NCBI GenBank assembly: GCA_029865405.1
Contig: JAOUGZ010000033.1
Coordinates: 1-13,133 of the forward strand
Length of the DNA stretch: 13,133 nucleotides
From: Betaproteobacteria bacterium
Lineage (GTDB): Bacteria; Pseudomonadota; Gammaproteobacteria; Burkholderiales; SG8-39
Direction of reading: 5' to 3'
Shown: piece after piece, positions 6,642 through 13,133 of the stretch
Layout: the number at the start of each line of letters is the position of its first letter
Position numbering within the stretch: the first letter of the stretch is position 1
Position numbers and translations under genes: made by a program
Notes under the pieces: generated by a model
Database searches by the model: none
Told to the model about the DNA's origin: nothing
Seen by the model: only the letters and a program-made list of their open reading frames with translations

Positions 6642-6668
6642 GTAGGGTGGGCCCTGGGCCCACCCTAC
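6642..6668. terminator. Long perfect hairpin between convergent genes; REP-like, possible bidirectional terminator
   Basis: A 12-bp perfect inverted repeat (GTAGGGTGGGCC at 6642-6653 and GGCCCACCCTAC at 6657-6668) has a 3-nt loop. It lies 5 nt after the P460 stop and contains the TAG stop of the acyl-CoA ligase (complement of 6665-6667). There is no clear T-tract on either strand, so it may slow polymerase or protect 3' ends rather than act as a classical terminator. The GTAGGGTGGGC arm resembles dispersed repeats I recall from many betaproteobacterial genomes; copy number here cannot be judged from one window. Confidence 0.65.
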
Positions 6669-8173
6669 AGCTTGAACTCCCTGAGCGCGTGCGCGCGCAG
6701 CCGGTTCTTCTGCACCTTGCCGCTCGCCGTCATGCCGATGGCGTCGAAATCCTTCACGATCCTGAGATAGCGCGGCACGCGGAAATTGGCCGCGCGCGCC
6801 CTGACCCAGGCGATGAGCGCGTCCTCGGTCAGCGAATGGCCGGCCCGGAGCAGCACATACGCGCACGGCACTTCGCCGAGCCGCGCGTCGGGCACGCCGA
6901 CCACCTGCGCCGTCGCCACCGCGGGGTGCTGGAGCAGCACCTCCTCCACCTCGGCCGGCGCCACGTTCTCGCCGCCGACGCGAAACAGGTCCTTCAGCCG
7001 CCCGACCATGCGCAGGCGCCCGCCGGCGAGCAGCTCGCCGAGGTCGCCCGTGCGCAGCCAGCCGTCCGCGGTGATGGCGCGCGCCGTCGCCTCGGGATCG
7101 TTGTAGTAGCCGCGCATCACGCTCCAGCCGCGCACCTGGATCTCGCCCTCGAGCGTGCGCAGGTGCAGCTCGTCGTGCGGCGTGGCGAGGCCTTGCACGC
7201 GCAGCGCCTCGGCGTCGCGCCAGTCGCTCATGACGACATTGGGCGAGGCTTCGGACAGGCCGTAGGCGGCGCAAATGTGCTTCGCACCGAGGACATCGAT
7301 GATGCGCCGCATGGTCTGCGGCCCCGCCGCCGCCCAGCCGCCGCGCAGGGCGAGCCGGCGACCCGGGAAATCGGCATGTTCCATCAGCATCTGGAAGATG
7401 GTGTCGTTGCCGGAGGTGAGGGTGCAGCGCTCCTTTTCCATCATGGCGAGCGCCGCGCCCGCCTCGAAGGTGGGCAGGGTCACGAGGCACGCGCCGTAGG
7501 CGAGGCACGCGAGCGCCGAGAGCGTGGAGCCGCCCACGTGGAAGAACGGCCGGCAGTTGAAGTAGCGGTCCTGGGGCTGCACGCCGATGCGCGCGCCGGC
7601 GGCCCAGGCGTTGCGCAGCATGTTGTCGTGCGTCAGCATTACGCCCTTCGGGTAGGCGGTGGTGCCGGAGGTGTACTGGATCAGGAGCAGGTCCTCGGCC
7701 GACACGCCGCCGGGTATCTCCTGCCCGCGGTCGAGCGCGGCGAACGCGCGCCACGATGCCTTGCCGAGCGCCACCTTGTGCGCGAGCTTCGGCAGCCGGC
7801 CTTCGATCCTGCGCACCAGGGCCGCATAGTCGTTGTTGAGAAAGCGCGGCGCATAGAACAAGGCCTTGCTGTCGGAGTGCCGCAGGCAATACTCGAGCTC
7901 GCCGGCCTTGAAGCGCGTGTTGACCGGCACCGTCACCACGCCCAGCAGCGCCGCGCCGTAGAACAGCGTGAGCCAGTACTCGTCGTTGCCCATCAGGATC
8001 GCCGCGTGGTCGCCCTTGCGCAGGCCGAGGCCGCGCATGGCGCGCGCGACGCTGCGCGCCGCCTGCAGCAGCTGCCCGTAGTTCAGGCGCCGCGTCGGCG
8101 TGACGAGCGCCTCGCGCCGCGGCGACGGCGCCGCGAGGAACGCGCCCAGCGGGCGGGGCGTCCAGCCGCTCAC
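6665..8173 (-). CDS. Acyl-CoA ligase (ANL superfamily, CaiC-like)
   Basis: A 502-residue adenylate-forming enzyme that activates a carboxylic acid with ATP and joins it to CoA. Core motifs occur in order: the P-loop YTSGTTAYPKG (from Tyr167), YGLSE (from Tyr304), GWLRTGD ending at Asp377 (ribose-binding Asp), GRLKDLFRVGGENVAP (hinge and CoA region), and the C-terminal lysine of SGKVQKNR (Lys486). The P-loop has Ala where most relatives have Gly (SGTTG). The start is a GTG at 8173 whose last two bases overlap the TGA of the preceding crotonase (GTGA), implying translational coupling. The frame stays open upstream to 8566, but that part is antisense-like filler within the crotonase. Last gene of the operon; its stop lies inside the 6642-6668 hairpin. 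Medium-chain, carnitine-type or aromatic acids are all possible substrates. Confidence 0.9.
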   Translation of the reverse strand: MSGWTPRPLGAFLAAPSPRREALVTPTRRLNYGQLLQAARSVARAMRGLGLRKGDHAAILMGNDEYWLTLFYGAALLGVVTVPVNTRFKAGELEYCLRHSDSKALFYAPRFLNNDYAALVRRIEGRLPKLAHKVALGKASWRAFAALDRGQEIPGGVSAEDLLLIQYTSGTTAYPKGVMLTHDNMLRNAWAAGARIGVQPQDRYFNCRPFFHVGGSTLSALACLAYGACLVTLPTFEAGAALAMMEKERCTLTSGNDTIFQMLMEHADFPGRRLALRGGWAAAGPQTMRRIIDVLGAKHICAAYGLSEASPNVVMSDWRDAEALRVQGLATPHDELHLRTLEGEIQVRGWSVMRGYYNDPEATARAITADGWLRTGDLGELLAGGRLRMVGRLKDLFRVGGENVAPAEVEEVLLQHPAVATAQVVGVPDARLGEVPCAYVLLRAGHSLTEDALIAWVRARAANFRVPRYLRIVKDFDAIGMTASGKVQKNRLRAHALREFKL

Positions 8174-8883
8174 GCCTTGCCCATCCAGACGCCGGCGCCG
8201 ATCTGCGCCTCGATCGCCTCGATCTCGGCGGCGAGCGCGCCTTGCGGATCGAGCGCCACGCCGCGGTCGATGGTGCGCTTGGCCAGGCGCAGCGTCTGCG
8301 CCGGCGCACCGAGGACGGCTTGCCTGATCTCGCCGAGCACGGCGGCGAGCTTGTCCGCCGGCACGAGCCGGGCGACGAGGCCGTGGCGCTCGGCCTCCTT
8401 TGCGCTCAGCGTGCGCCCGGTGAACATGAGGTCCTTCGCGAGCCGCTTGCCGAGGATGCGCGGCAGGCGCTGCGTAGCGCCCACCGTGCCGCGCAGCGCC
8501 TCCGGCGTGCGGAACGACGCCTTCGGCGTGGCGACGATGAAATCGCAGGCGGCCGCGATCTCGCAACCCGAGCCCACGGCGGGACCTTCGACCACGGCGA
8601 TCGCCGGGATCGGCAGCGCTTCCAGCGCCGCGTACGCGGCGAACGCCTTCATGCGGCGCTCGCGCACCTGCGCCGCACCCATGCCCTCGCGCTCCTTCAG
8701 GTCGGCGCCCGCGCAGAAGACCGGGCCGCTGGCGCGCACGAAGACCAGCTTGATCGATGCGTCCATGCCCTGCACGGCGGCGAGCAGCGCATCACACATG
8801 GCGAGGTTGAGCGCGTTGCGGCGCTCGGGGCGGTTGAGGGTGATCGTCGCCACGCAATCCCGGACTTCGACGAGGACTGTCAT
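8170..8883 (-). CDS. Enoyl-CoA hydratase/isomerase (crotonase) with both catalytic glutamates
   Basis: A 237-residue crotonase-fold protein, slightly shorter than the usual ~260. NRPERRNALN (residues 17-26) is the N-terminal CoA-binding motif. GPVFCAGADLKER (53-65) forms one side of the oxyanion hole, and GPAVGSGCEIAAACD (100-114) the other. By alignment with rat enoyl-CoA hydratase, Glu108 (GSGCE) and Glu128 (TPEALRGT) fall at the two catalytic acidic positions, so water addition to an enoyl-CoA is chemically plausible. The ATG at 8883 overlaps the CoA-transferase stop by 4 nt (ATGA), with AAGG just upstream. Its own stop overlaps the ligase GTG. Sitting between a CaiB-like transferase and a CaiC-like ligase, it occupies the place of CaiD in a carnitine-type pathway; the actual substrate is unknown. 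Confidence 0.92.
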   Translation of the reverse strand: MTVLVEVRDCVATITLNRPERRNALNLAMCDALLAAVQGMDASIKLVFVRASGPVFCAGADLKEREGMGAAQVRERRMKAFAAYAALEALPIPAIAVVEGPAVGSGCEIAAACDFIVATPKASFRTPEALRGTVGATQRLPRILGKRLAKDLMFTGRTLSAKEAERHGLVARLVPADKLAAVLGEIRQAVLGAPAQTLRLAKRTIDRGVALDPQGALAAEIEAIEAQIGAGVWMGKA

Positions 8884-10055
8884 ATCGCCTTGGCGTCGCG
8901 CAGCTCGGCGATGCGCTCATCGCTATAGCCCAGGCGCTCCCTCAGGATCGCCGCGGTGTGCTCGCCGAGCAGCGGGGGCCGGCCGATCTGCGGATCGTCC
9001 CAGCCGAGGAACTTGTAGGGCAGGCCGAGCGCCTTGAATTCGCCCACGCCCGGATAGTCGAAGCTGCCGACGAGCTTGCGCGCGCGCACGTGGGGGTCGG
9101 CGAGCACCTCGGCGACGTCGTTCACCGGCCCGACCGGCACGTCGGCGGCGTCGAGCTTCGCGATCAGCTCGGCGCGCGTGAGCTTCGCGACCGCGGCCGT
9201 CATCGCCGCCATCACTTCCTCGCGCCGCGCCACACGCGCCGCATTGGCCTGGTTAATGGGGTCCGTCCCCATTTGCAGCGCCTCGCAGAGCGCGGGCCAG
9301 TGCTGGTCGCTGGCGGTGATGTGGGCGTACTTGCCATCCTTGCAGCGGAAGGTGGCCGAGGGCACGCGCCCCGGGTGCTCGGTGCCGAGGCGCGGCGGAA
9401 CTTCGCCCATGGCGAAATAGCGCGCGGCGGCCAGGGTGAGCAGGCTCACCTGCCCGTCGAGCATCGAGAAATCCACGTAGGCGCCGCGCCCGCTCTGCTC
9501 GCGCCCGCTCAGCGCGGCGAGGATCGCGATCGCCACCCACAACCCCGAGCTCAGGTCCGCCACCGGCAGTCCAGGCTTCACCGGGCCGCCGCCCTTTTCC
9601 CCCGTGAGGCTCATGAGGCCGCCCATCGCCTGGAACACGGTGTCGTAGCCCTTCTTCTGCGCGTACGGTCCGTTCTGGCCGAAGCCGGTGCAGGAGACGT
9701 AGACGAGCCTCGGGTTGAGCGCCGACAGCGCCGGAAAGTCGAGCCCCTGGCGCGCCAGCGTGCCGACGGGGAAGTTCTCCACCAGCGCGTCGGCCTGCTG
9801 CGCGAGCTCGCGGATGACCCTGCGCCCGCCGTCGCTTCTCAGGTTGACGGTGATCGACGCCTTGGAGCGGTTGCAGGCGAAATAGTAGGCGCTGTCCTTG
9901 TCGAGCCGCGGCTCGAAGCCGCGCGTCTCGTCGCCCGCGCCCGGCTGCTCGACCTTGATCACCGTGGCGCCGAGCTCGGCGAGGATCATGCTCGCGAACG
10001 GGCAGGCGAGCACGCGCGACAGATCGAGGATCGTCAGGTGCTGCAGCGGCTTCAT
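8880..10055 (-). CDS. Class III CoA-transferase (CaiB/BaiF family)
   Basis: A 391-residue protein of normal family length (about 380-430). It begins LTILDLSRVLACPFASMILAELGATVIKVE in two parts, the typical CaiB/BaiF N-terminus. It carries NLRSDGGRRV and GFGQNGPYA, and has the catalytic aspartate at Asp167 in LPVADLSSG, the position of the formyl-CoA transferase nucleophile. The enzyme moves CoA between an acyl-CoA donor and a free carboxylic acid in the cytosol, so activation can be ATP-free once a CoA ester exists. The ATG at 10055 follows the EamA stop by one base, with a GAGG Shine-Dalgarno inside the end of that gene. It is followed by a 4-nt overlap with the crotonase. Around 9255-9273 the coding sequence contains a palindrome encoding MGTDPIN where relatives usually have an acidic spacer. 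Confidence 0.93.
   Translation of the reverse strand: MKPLQHLTILDLSRVLACPFASMILAELGATVIKVEQPGAGDETRGFEPRLDKDSAYYFACNRSKASITVNLRSDGGRRVIRELAQQADALVENFPVGTLARQGLDFPALSALNPRLVYVSCTGFGQNGPYAQKKGYDTVFQAMGGLMSLTGEKGGGPVKPGLPVADLSSGLWVAIAILAALSGREQSGRGAYVDFSMLDGQVSLLTLAAARYFAMGEVPPRLGTEHPGRVPSATFRCKDGKYAHITASDQHWPALCEALQMGTDPINQANAARVARREEVMAAMTAAVAKLTRAELIAKLDAADVPVGPVNDVAEVLADPHVRARKLVGSFDYPGVGEFKALGLPYKFLGWDDPQIGRPPLLGEHTAAILRERLGYSDERIAELRDAKAI
9255..9273. repeat. REP-like palindrome inside the CoA-transferase gene
   Basis: AATGGGG (9255-9261) and CCCCATT (9267-9273) are perfect 7-bp inverted arms around TCCGT. The GGGG/CCCC core flanked by AT differs from the surrounding codon texture. It resembles short dispersed palindromes I recall from proteobacterial genomes, usually between genes. 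Here it is in frame and keeps the ORF open. Confidence 0.55.
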
Positions 10056-10056
10056 C

Positions 10057-10944
10057 TCACCTCAGGGCGAGGAGCGCGATGCCGGCGAGCACGATCACGG
10101 CGCCGAGCACCGTGCGCGGCGTCAGCTCCTCGCGGTTCTTCAGCAGCCACACGCTCACCGGGAAGATGACCAGCGGCGTGGTATGCACCACCAGCACGGC
10201 GAGCGCGATCTCGATCCGCGTCATGGCGAGCGAGATGAAGATCGAGCCGAGCGAGGTGAACACGCCGCAGCCCACGTACAGCAGGAGTGCGGTGCGGTCC
10301 GCCGCGCGAAAGTGCGCGCCGATGCGCGCCCAGCTGCGCGTGACGACGAACTGGCAGGCGAGCGCCGCCATCGACGCGACCACCGTGCCGAGCGCCGCCT
10401 CGTTCCACTCGCGCATGGCGAGGCCGCGCAGCACGTTGCCGAAGCCGAAGCCCGCCACCGTCAGCAGGCCGGCGAGCAGGCCCTTGCGCAGCATGTCCGG
10501 CGCGAGCGCGTGCAGCGAGCCGGCGCGCGGCTGGGTCAGCCACAGCCCGAACCAGACCAGCGCCATGAGCGCGATCTCGAAGGCGCCGAGGATCTCGCCC
10601 GCGAGCAGCCAGGCGCCGACCAGCGCAAAGGCCGGCGCGGTGGAGTGGAAGACGCTCGCGCGCGAGGGCCCGAGCAGCTTCACCGTGTCGAACAGGAAGC
10701 GCCGGCCGAGGAACGTGCCGACCACGCCGCCGATGGCGAACAGGCCCGCTCCTTTCCAGTGCCACGCGTAGGGCGCGGCGCGCACGCCCAGCTCCAGCGC
10801 GAACAGCGCCGCCGGGAAGAGCACGTTGGTCGCCAGCACGACGAAGAACCCCGCCTCCACCGGCATCCTCGCCACCGCGAAGCGCGTGATGACGATGTTG
10901 GTGGCGAAGGCGAGCATCGCCAGGAGCGCGTAGGTGATGCCCAT
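10057..10944 (-). CDS. EamA/DMT-family permease
   Basis: A 295-residue inner-membrane protein with about ten hydrophobic helices arranged as two EamA repeats (residues 1-140 and 150-290). Examples are YALLAMLAFATNIVITRFAV at the start and VLGAVIVLAGIALLALR at the end. The second repeat carries the typical AxLxxxHTTPLVIFPVSVW helix before the last two segments. DMT permeases export or import small organic molecules such as amino acids, organic acids or drugs. The location inside a CoA-catabolic operon suggests movement of the pathway substrate or a by-product, but direction is not determined. The ATG at 10944 lies 3 nt after the crotonase stop; its own stop is 1 nt before the CoA-transferase ATG. 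Confidence 0.9.
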   Translation of the reverse strand: MGITYALLAMLAFATNIVITRFAVARMPVEAGFFVVLATNVLFPAALFALELGVRAAPYAWHWKGAGLFAIGGVVGTFLGRRFLFDTVKLLGPSRASVFHSTAPAFALVGAWLLAGEILGAFEIALMALVWFGLWLTQPRAGSLHALAPDMLRKGLLAGLLTVAGFGFGNVLRGLAMREWNEAALGTVVASMAALACQFVVTRSWARIGAHFRAADRTALLLYVGCGVFTSLGSIFISLAMTRIEIALAVLVVHTTPLVIFPVSVWLLKNREELTPRTVLGAVIVLAGIALLALR

Positions 10945-10947
10945 GGC

Positions 10948-11673
10948 TCATGGCTTGCGAAAGGCGCGCATCCTCTTGTTGGCCTCGCGCCCGCGCGCGA
11001 GCGCTTCCTCGAGGGGCAGGTCCGCCGCCTCGTGAAACAGCTGCTTGGTGAGCTGCATCGCCGGGCGGCCGATGGCGGCGAGCTTCTCGGCGAGCGCGAC
11101 GGCCTCGTCCAGCACCTTGGCGCGCGGCACCACGCGGTTGACGAGGCCGAGCGCGAGCGCGCGCTCCGCGCCCACCGGCTCGCCGAGCGCCACCAGCTCG
11201 AACGCCGCCTTGCGCCCGGCCTGGCGCACCAGGTTGGCCATGACGATGGCGGCGACGATGCCGTGCCGCGTTTCCGGATAGCCGAGCGCCGTGCCGTCGG
11301 CCATCACCGCCAGGTCGCCGGCGATCGCGAGCCCGGCGCCGCCGCCGAGCGCCGCGCCGTGCACGGCGGTGACCACCGGCTTCGCCATCTTCGGGATGGC
11401 GAGGTGCAGCTGCATGGTGAGCTCGGCGCGCGCGTCCACTTTCGCCTTGTTCTCCGCCGTGAGCTCGGCGAACTCGGTGACATCGGCCCCGGCGCAGAAG
11501 GCCTTCCCGGCGCCCGCGAGCACCACACAACCCACGCTTTCGACGGCATCGGCCGTGCGCAGCGCATCGAGCAGCGCCTGCGTCAGCTCGGTGTTGAGCG
11601 CGTTGCGCTTTTCCGGGCGATTGAGGGTGAGCACGCGCACCGCGCCGCGATCCTTGACGGTGAGGACGCTCAC
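10948..11673 (-). CDS. Enoyl-CoA hydratase/isomerase-like crotonase lacking the first catalytic Glu
   Basis: A 241-residue crotonase: TLNRPEKRNALN (residues 16-27), AGKAFCAGADVTEF (55-68) and HGAALGGGAGLAIAGD (105-120) are the CoA-binding and oxyanion-hole segments. By alignment with rat enoyl-CoA hydratase, the first catalytic position is Gly114 (GGGAG) rather than Glu, while the second is kept as Glu134 (GYPETRHG). A single acidic residue is commoner in isomerases, hydrolases and other crotonase chemistries than in simple hydratases. It is therefore probably not redundant with the crotonase at 8170-8883. The start is a GTG at 11673 overlapping the previous stop by 4 nt (GTGA). The frame is open far upstream, but that stretch lies over the flavoprotein gene in another frame. 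The permease follows after 3 nt. Confidence 0.88.
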   Translation of the reverse strand: MSVLTVKDRGAVRVLTLNRPEKRNALNTELTQALLDALRTADAVESVGCVVLAGAGKAFCAGADVTEFAELTAENKAKVDARAELTMQLHLAIPKMAKPVVTAVHGAALGGGAGLAIAGDLAVMADGTALGYPETRHGIVAAIVMANLVRQAGRKAAFELVALGEPVGAERALALGLVNRVVPRAKVLDEAVALAEKLAAIGRPAMQLTKQLFHEAADLPLEEALARGREANKRMRAFRKP

Positions 11674-12614
11674 AGGCGCGCGAGGCGCGCACGCGCCTCC
11701 TCCATCTCGGCCACGAGGCGCCGCACCAGCTCGCCCGCGGGCAGGATCTCGTCGACCAGCCCGGCCGATTGCCCGGCCTCGACCTTGCCCCATTCGACGT
11801 CGCCCTCGAGCGCCGCCTGTTTCAGGCTCGCGGCCTCGAGGATCGCATCGAGCTCGGCCTGGGGCGCGCCGGCGCGCTCGGCGGCGTTGAATTTCTCCGA
11901 AAACGCGTTTTTCAGCTGGCGGACCGGCAGGCGCCCGCGCGCGACGAGCGTCGAGCCGTCGACGTCCGCGGCGAGCACGGCGCGCTTGTAGTTCTCGTGC
12001 ACGCTCGCCTCGGGCGTGGCGATGAACCGCGTGCCGAGCTGCACCGCGTCGGCGCCGAGCGCGAGGAGCGCCGCGATGCCGGCGCCGTCGGCGACGCCGC
12101 CGCTCGCCACCACCGGCAGCCGGGTCGCCTTGACCACGCGGCGCACCAGCACCAGCGTCGTCACTTCGGAGGGCGGCGGATGGCCGCCGGCTTCCATGCC
12201 GTCGACCACCAGCGCGTCCACGCCCGCGGCTTCCGCCTTCTCGGCATGTTCGACCGAGGCGACGACGTGCAGCCACTTGGTGCCGATGGCGCGAAAGCGC
12301 GCGAGGTGCCCGCGCGGCCCGCCCTGCGAGGCCACCATCACCGGGATGCGCGCCTCGTACGCGATGTCGAGCAACTCCGCGGCGCGGGGATTGGTGAGCG
12401 GGATGTTGACCCCGTAGGGCTTGTCGGTGCCCGCCTTGATGTCGGCCAGCGCCTTGCGGAAGTCTGCGGGGCGCATCGGCCCCGCGGCGATCACGCCCAT
12501 CGCGCCCGCGTTCGACACGGCGATGACCAGCGGCGCGTTGGAGGAGGCCCAGCTCATCGCCGCCTGGAACACCGGGTAGCGGATGCCGAGCAGCTCGGTG
12601 ATGCGCGTCTTCAT
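11670..12614 (-). CDS. Nitronate monooxygenase / 2-nitropropane dioxygenase-like FMN enzyme
   Basis: A 314-residue TIM-barrel flavoprotein. The N-terminus ITELLGIRYPVFQAAMSW with SNAGAMGVIAAG (residues 34-45) is the usual nitronate monooxygenase opening. EAGGH (141-145) carries the conserved histidine region near the flavin, while SGGVADG (171-177) and GADAVQLGTRF (187-197) bind the FMN phosphate. Characterised relatives oxidise alkyl nitronates to carbonyl compounds and nitrite; close homologues also include FabK-like enoyl reductases and enzymes of unknown role. Within this CoA operon, either nitro-acid oxidation or a flavin-dependent enoyl-CoA step is possible. The ATG at 12614 has a strong GGGGAGG Shine-Dalgarno and overlaps the MarR stop (ATGA). 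It overlaps the next crotonase by GTGA. Confidence 0.88.
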   Translation of the reverse strand: MKTRITELLGIRYPVFQAAMSWASSNAPLVIAVSNAGAMGVIAAGPMRPADFRKALADIKAGTDKPYGVNIPLTNPRAAELLDIAYEARIPVMVASQGGPRGHLARFRAIGTKWLHVVASVEHAEKAEAAGVDALVVDGMEAGGHPPPSEVTTLVLVRRVVKATRLPVVASGGVADGAGIAALLALGADAVQLGTRFIATPEASVHENYKRAVLAADVDGSTLVARGRLPVRQLKNAFSEKFNAAERAGAPQAELDAILEAASLKQAALEGDVEWGKVEAGQSAGLVDEILPAGELVRRLVAEMEEARARLARL

Positions 12615-13102
12615 GCGCCCTCCCCGCCGATGAATTCCTTGGCGCGCGCGGCGAGCTTCTCGAGCGCGCCGTCGAACGCGGCGCGCTCCCGCGCGCTCAG
12701 GCAGCCGAGGAAGGCGTCGTTGCGCTCCGCCGCGGCGCGGATCAGTCCCAGGTAGAGCTTGCGGCCGGCGCTGGTCAGCGTCAGCCGCACGCCGCGCCCA
12801 TCGGCGGCATCCGCCTCGCGCAGCACGAGCTTGCGCCGCGTGAGGCCCGCGACCACGCGGCTCATCTGGCTCTTGTCGATGCCCGCGGCGCGCGCGAGCT
12901 CGTTCAAGGACAGCGCTTCGTGCGCGCCGCCGAGGAGCGCGATCGTGCGCCACTCCCACAGGCTGACGCCGAACTCGCGCCGGTAGCGCAGCTCCGCGCC
13001 GCGCGACAGGAGGTTCGCAACGACGTGCAGCCGGTACGAGAGCAGCTCCCGGATGGTGGGCGCGGTCGGCGCGCGCTCAGTCGTCGAAGAACGGGGTCTC
13101 AT
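12611..13102 (-). CDS. MarR-family transcriptional regulator, probable operon regulator
   Basis: A 163-residue winged-helix protein. An N-terminal dimerisation helix (TIRELLSYRLHVVANLLSRG) precedes the DNA-binding core: LSLNELARAAGIDKSQMSRVVAGLTRRKLV (residues 64-93 in two adjacent helices), with the wing ADGRGVRLTLTSAG (100-113), then a long C-terminal helix. The D-x-R wing motif is the MarR signature. MarR proteins are usually repressors released by an aromatic or CoA-linked ligand, matching a catabolic operon. The ATG at 13102 lies within the end of the preceding gene (26-nt overlap) and has only a weak GCGAGA upstream, suggesting coupling. Its stop overlaps the flavoprotein ATG by 4 nt. 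Being inside the operon, it is likely autoregulated; its operator would be to the right of the window. Confidence 0.9.
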   Translation of the reverse strand: MRPRSSTTERAPTAPTIRELLSYRLHVVANLLSRGAELRYRREFGVSLWEWRTIALLGGAHEALSLNELARAAGIDKSQMSRVVAGLTRRKLVLREADAADGRGVRLTLTSAGRKLYLGLIRAAAERNDAFLGCLSARERAAFDGALEKLAARAKEFIGGEGA

Positions 13103-13133
13103 TCTCGCCGCGCAGTTTCAGGTCGAAGCGGTA
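13077..13133 (-). CDS. C-terminal 18 residues of an unidentified gene
   Basis: The minus-strand frame entering from the right edge reads YRFDLKLRGENETPFFDD and stops at 13077-13079. The composition looks like a genuine protein tail and it overlaps the MarR start, so it probably belongs to the same operon. Too little is present to assign a family. Confidence 0.5.
   Translation of the reverse strand, partial: YRFDLKLRGENETPFFDD

Noticed and set aside
8174..8566. In-frame upstream extension of the acyl-CoA ligase
   Set aside because: The extra 131 residues are Arg/Ala filler lying over the crotonase gene. The GTG at 8173 gives a normal ligase start and a GTGA overlap.
6647..9037. 796-codon plus-strand open frame across the ligase and crotonase
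   Set aside because: It is antisense to two genes with intact catalytic motifs, and its composition is low in complexity.
9898..11991. 697-codon plus-strand open frame across the permease and crotonase
   Set aside because: Arg/His/Glu-rich antisense image of supported genes; no domain visible and no plausible ribosome-binding site.
1..13133. Defence system, CRISPR array, prophage, insertion sequence, tRNA or rRNA
   Set aside because: No repeat-spacer pattern, transposase, nuclease or phage protein, and no cloverleaf or rRNA sequence was seen. The region reads as ordinary metabolic and transport DNA with a few small repeats.

Overview
The window is very GC-rich DNA, gene-dense, with short intergenic gaps and many start/stop overlaps. 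A Gram-negative general porin with a C-terminal Phe, an HxlR regulator, a cytochrome P460 homologue and the mix of CoA-handling genes together suggest a betaproteobacterium (Burkholderiales or a near relative). This is inferred from gene content; no rRNA or other phylogenetic marker is present.

Layout. Positions 1-483 (minus) hold the N-terminal half of an MFS transporter that runs off the left edge. It is separated by a strong intrinsic terminator from an outer-membrane porin (545-1639, minus). A short plus-strand ORF of uncertain status (1909-2202) follows. Next is a divergent ion/solute transport pair: an MgtE-type Mg2+ transporter (2215-3576, minus) and an SLC13/CitT-like permease with two internal TrkA-C (RCK_C) domains (3641-5518, plus).

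Positions 5488-5745 (minus) are a degraded junction. The first 29 codons of an acyl-CoA dehydrogenase, still translationally coupled to the upstream HxlR gene, run into a stop codon. The C-terminal ~55 codons of an EamA/DMT permease follow directly in the same frame. An HxlR regulator (5732-6070, minus) is divergent to a secreted mono-haem cytochrome P460-family protein (6166-6636, plus), with a small inverted repeat between them. A long perfect hairpin (6642-6668) separates the latter from the right-hand block.

Positions 6665-13133 (minus) are one tightly packed operon read right to left: the tail of an unidentified gene, a MarR regulator, a nitronate-monooxygenase-like flavoprotein, a crotonase, an EamA/DMT permease, a class III CoA-transferase, a second crotonase, and an acyl-CoA ligase. 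Junctions are 4-nt ATGA/GTGA overlaps or gaps of 1-3 nt, so the genes are very probably co-transcribed and translationally coupled. The CoA-transferase/crotonase/CoA-ligase trio has the enzyme classes of carnitine operons (CaiB/CaiD/CaiC). The likely theme is MarR-controlled uptake or export and CoA-thioester catabolism of an organic acid; the substrate cannot be read from sequence.

No tRNA, rRNA, CRISPR array, transposase or prophage gene was recognised. The least routine items are the two-gene deletion scar, a REP-like palindrome embedded in frame in the CoA-transferase, the nitronate-monooxygenase/cai-like operon, and a short ORF resembling the N-terminus of a GCS2-type ligase.
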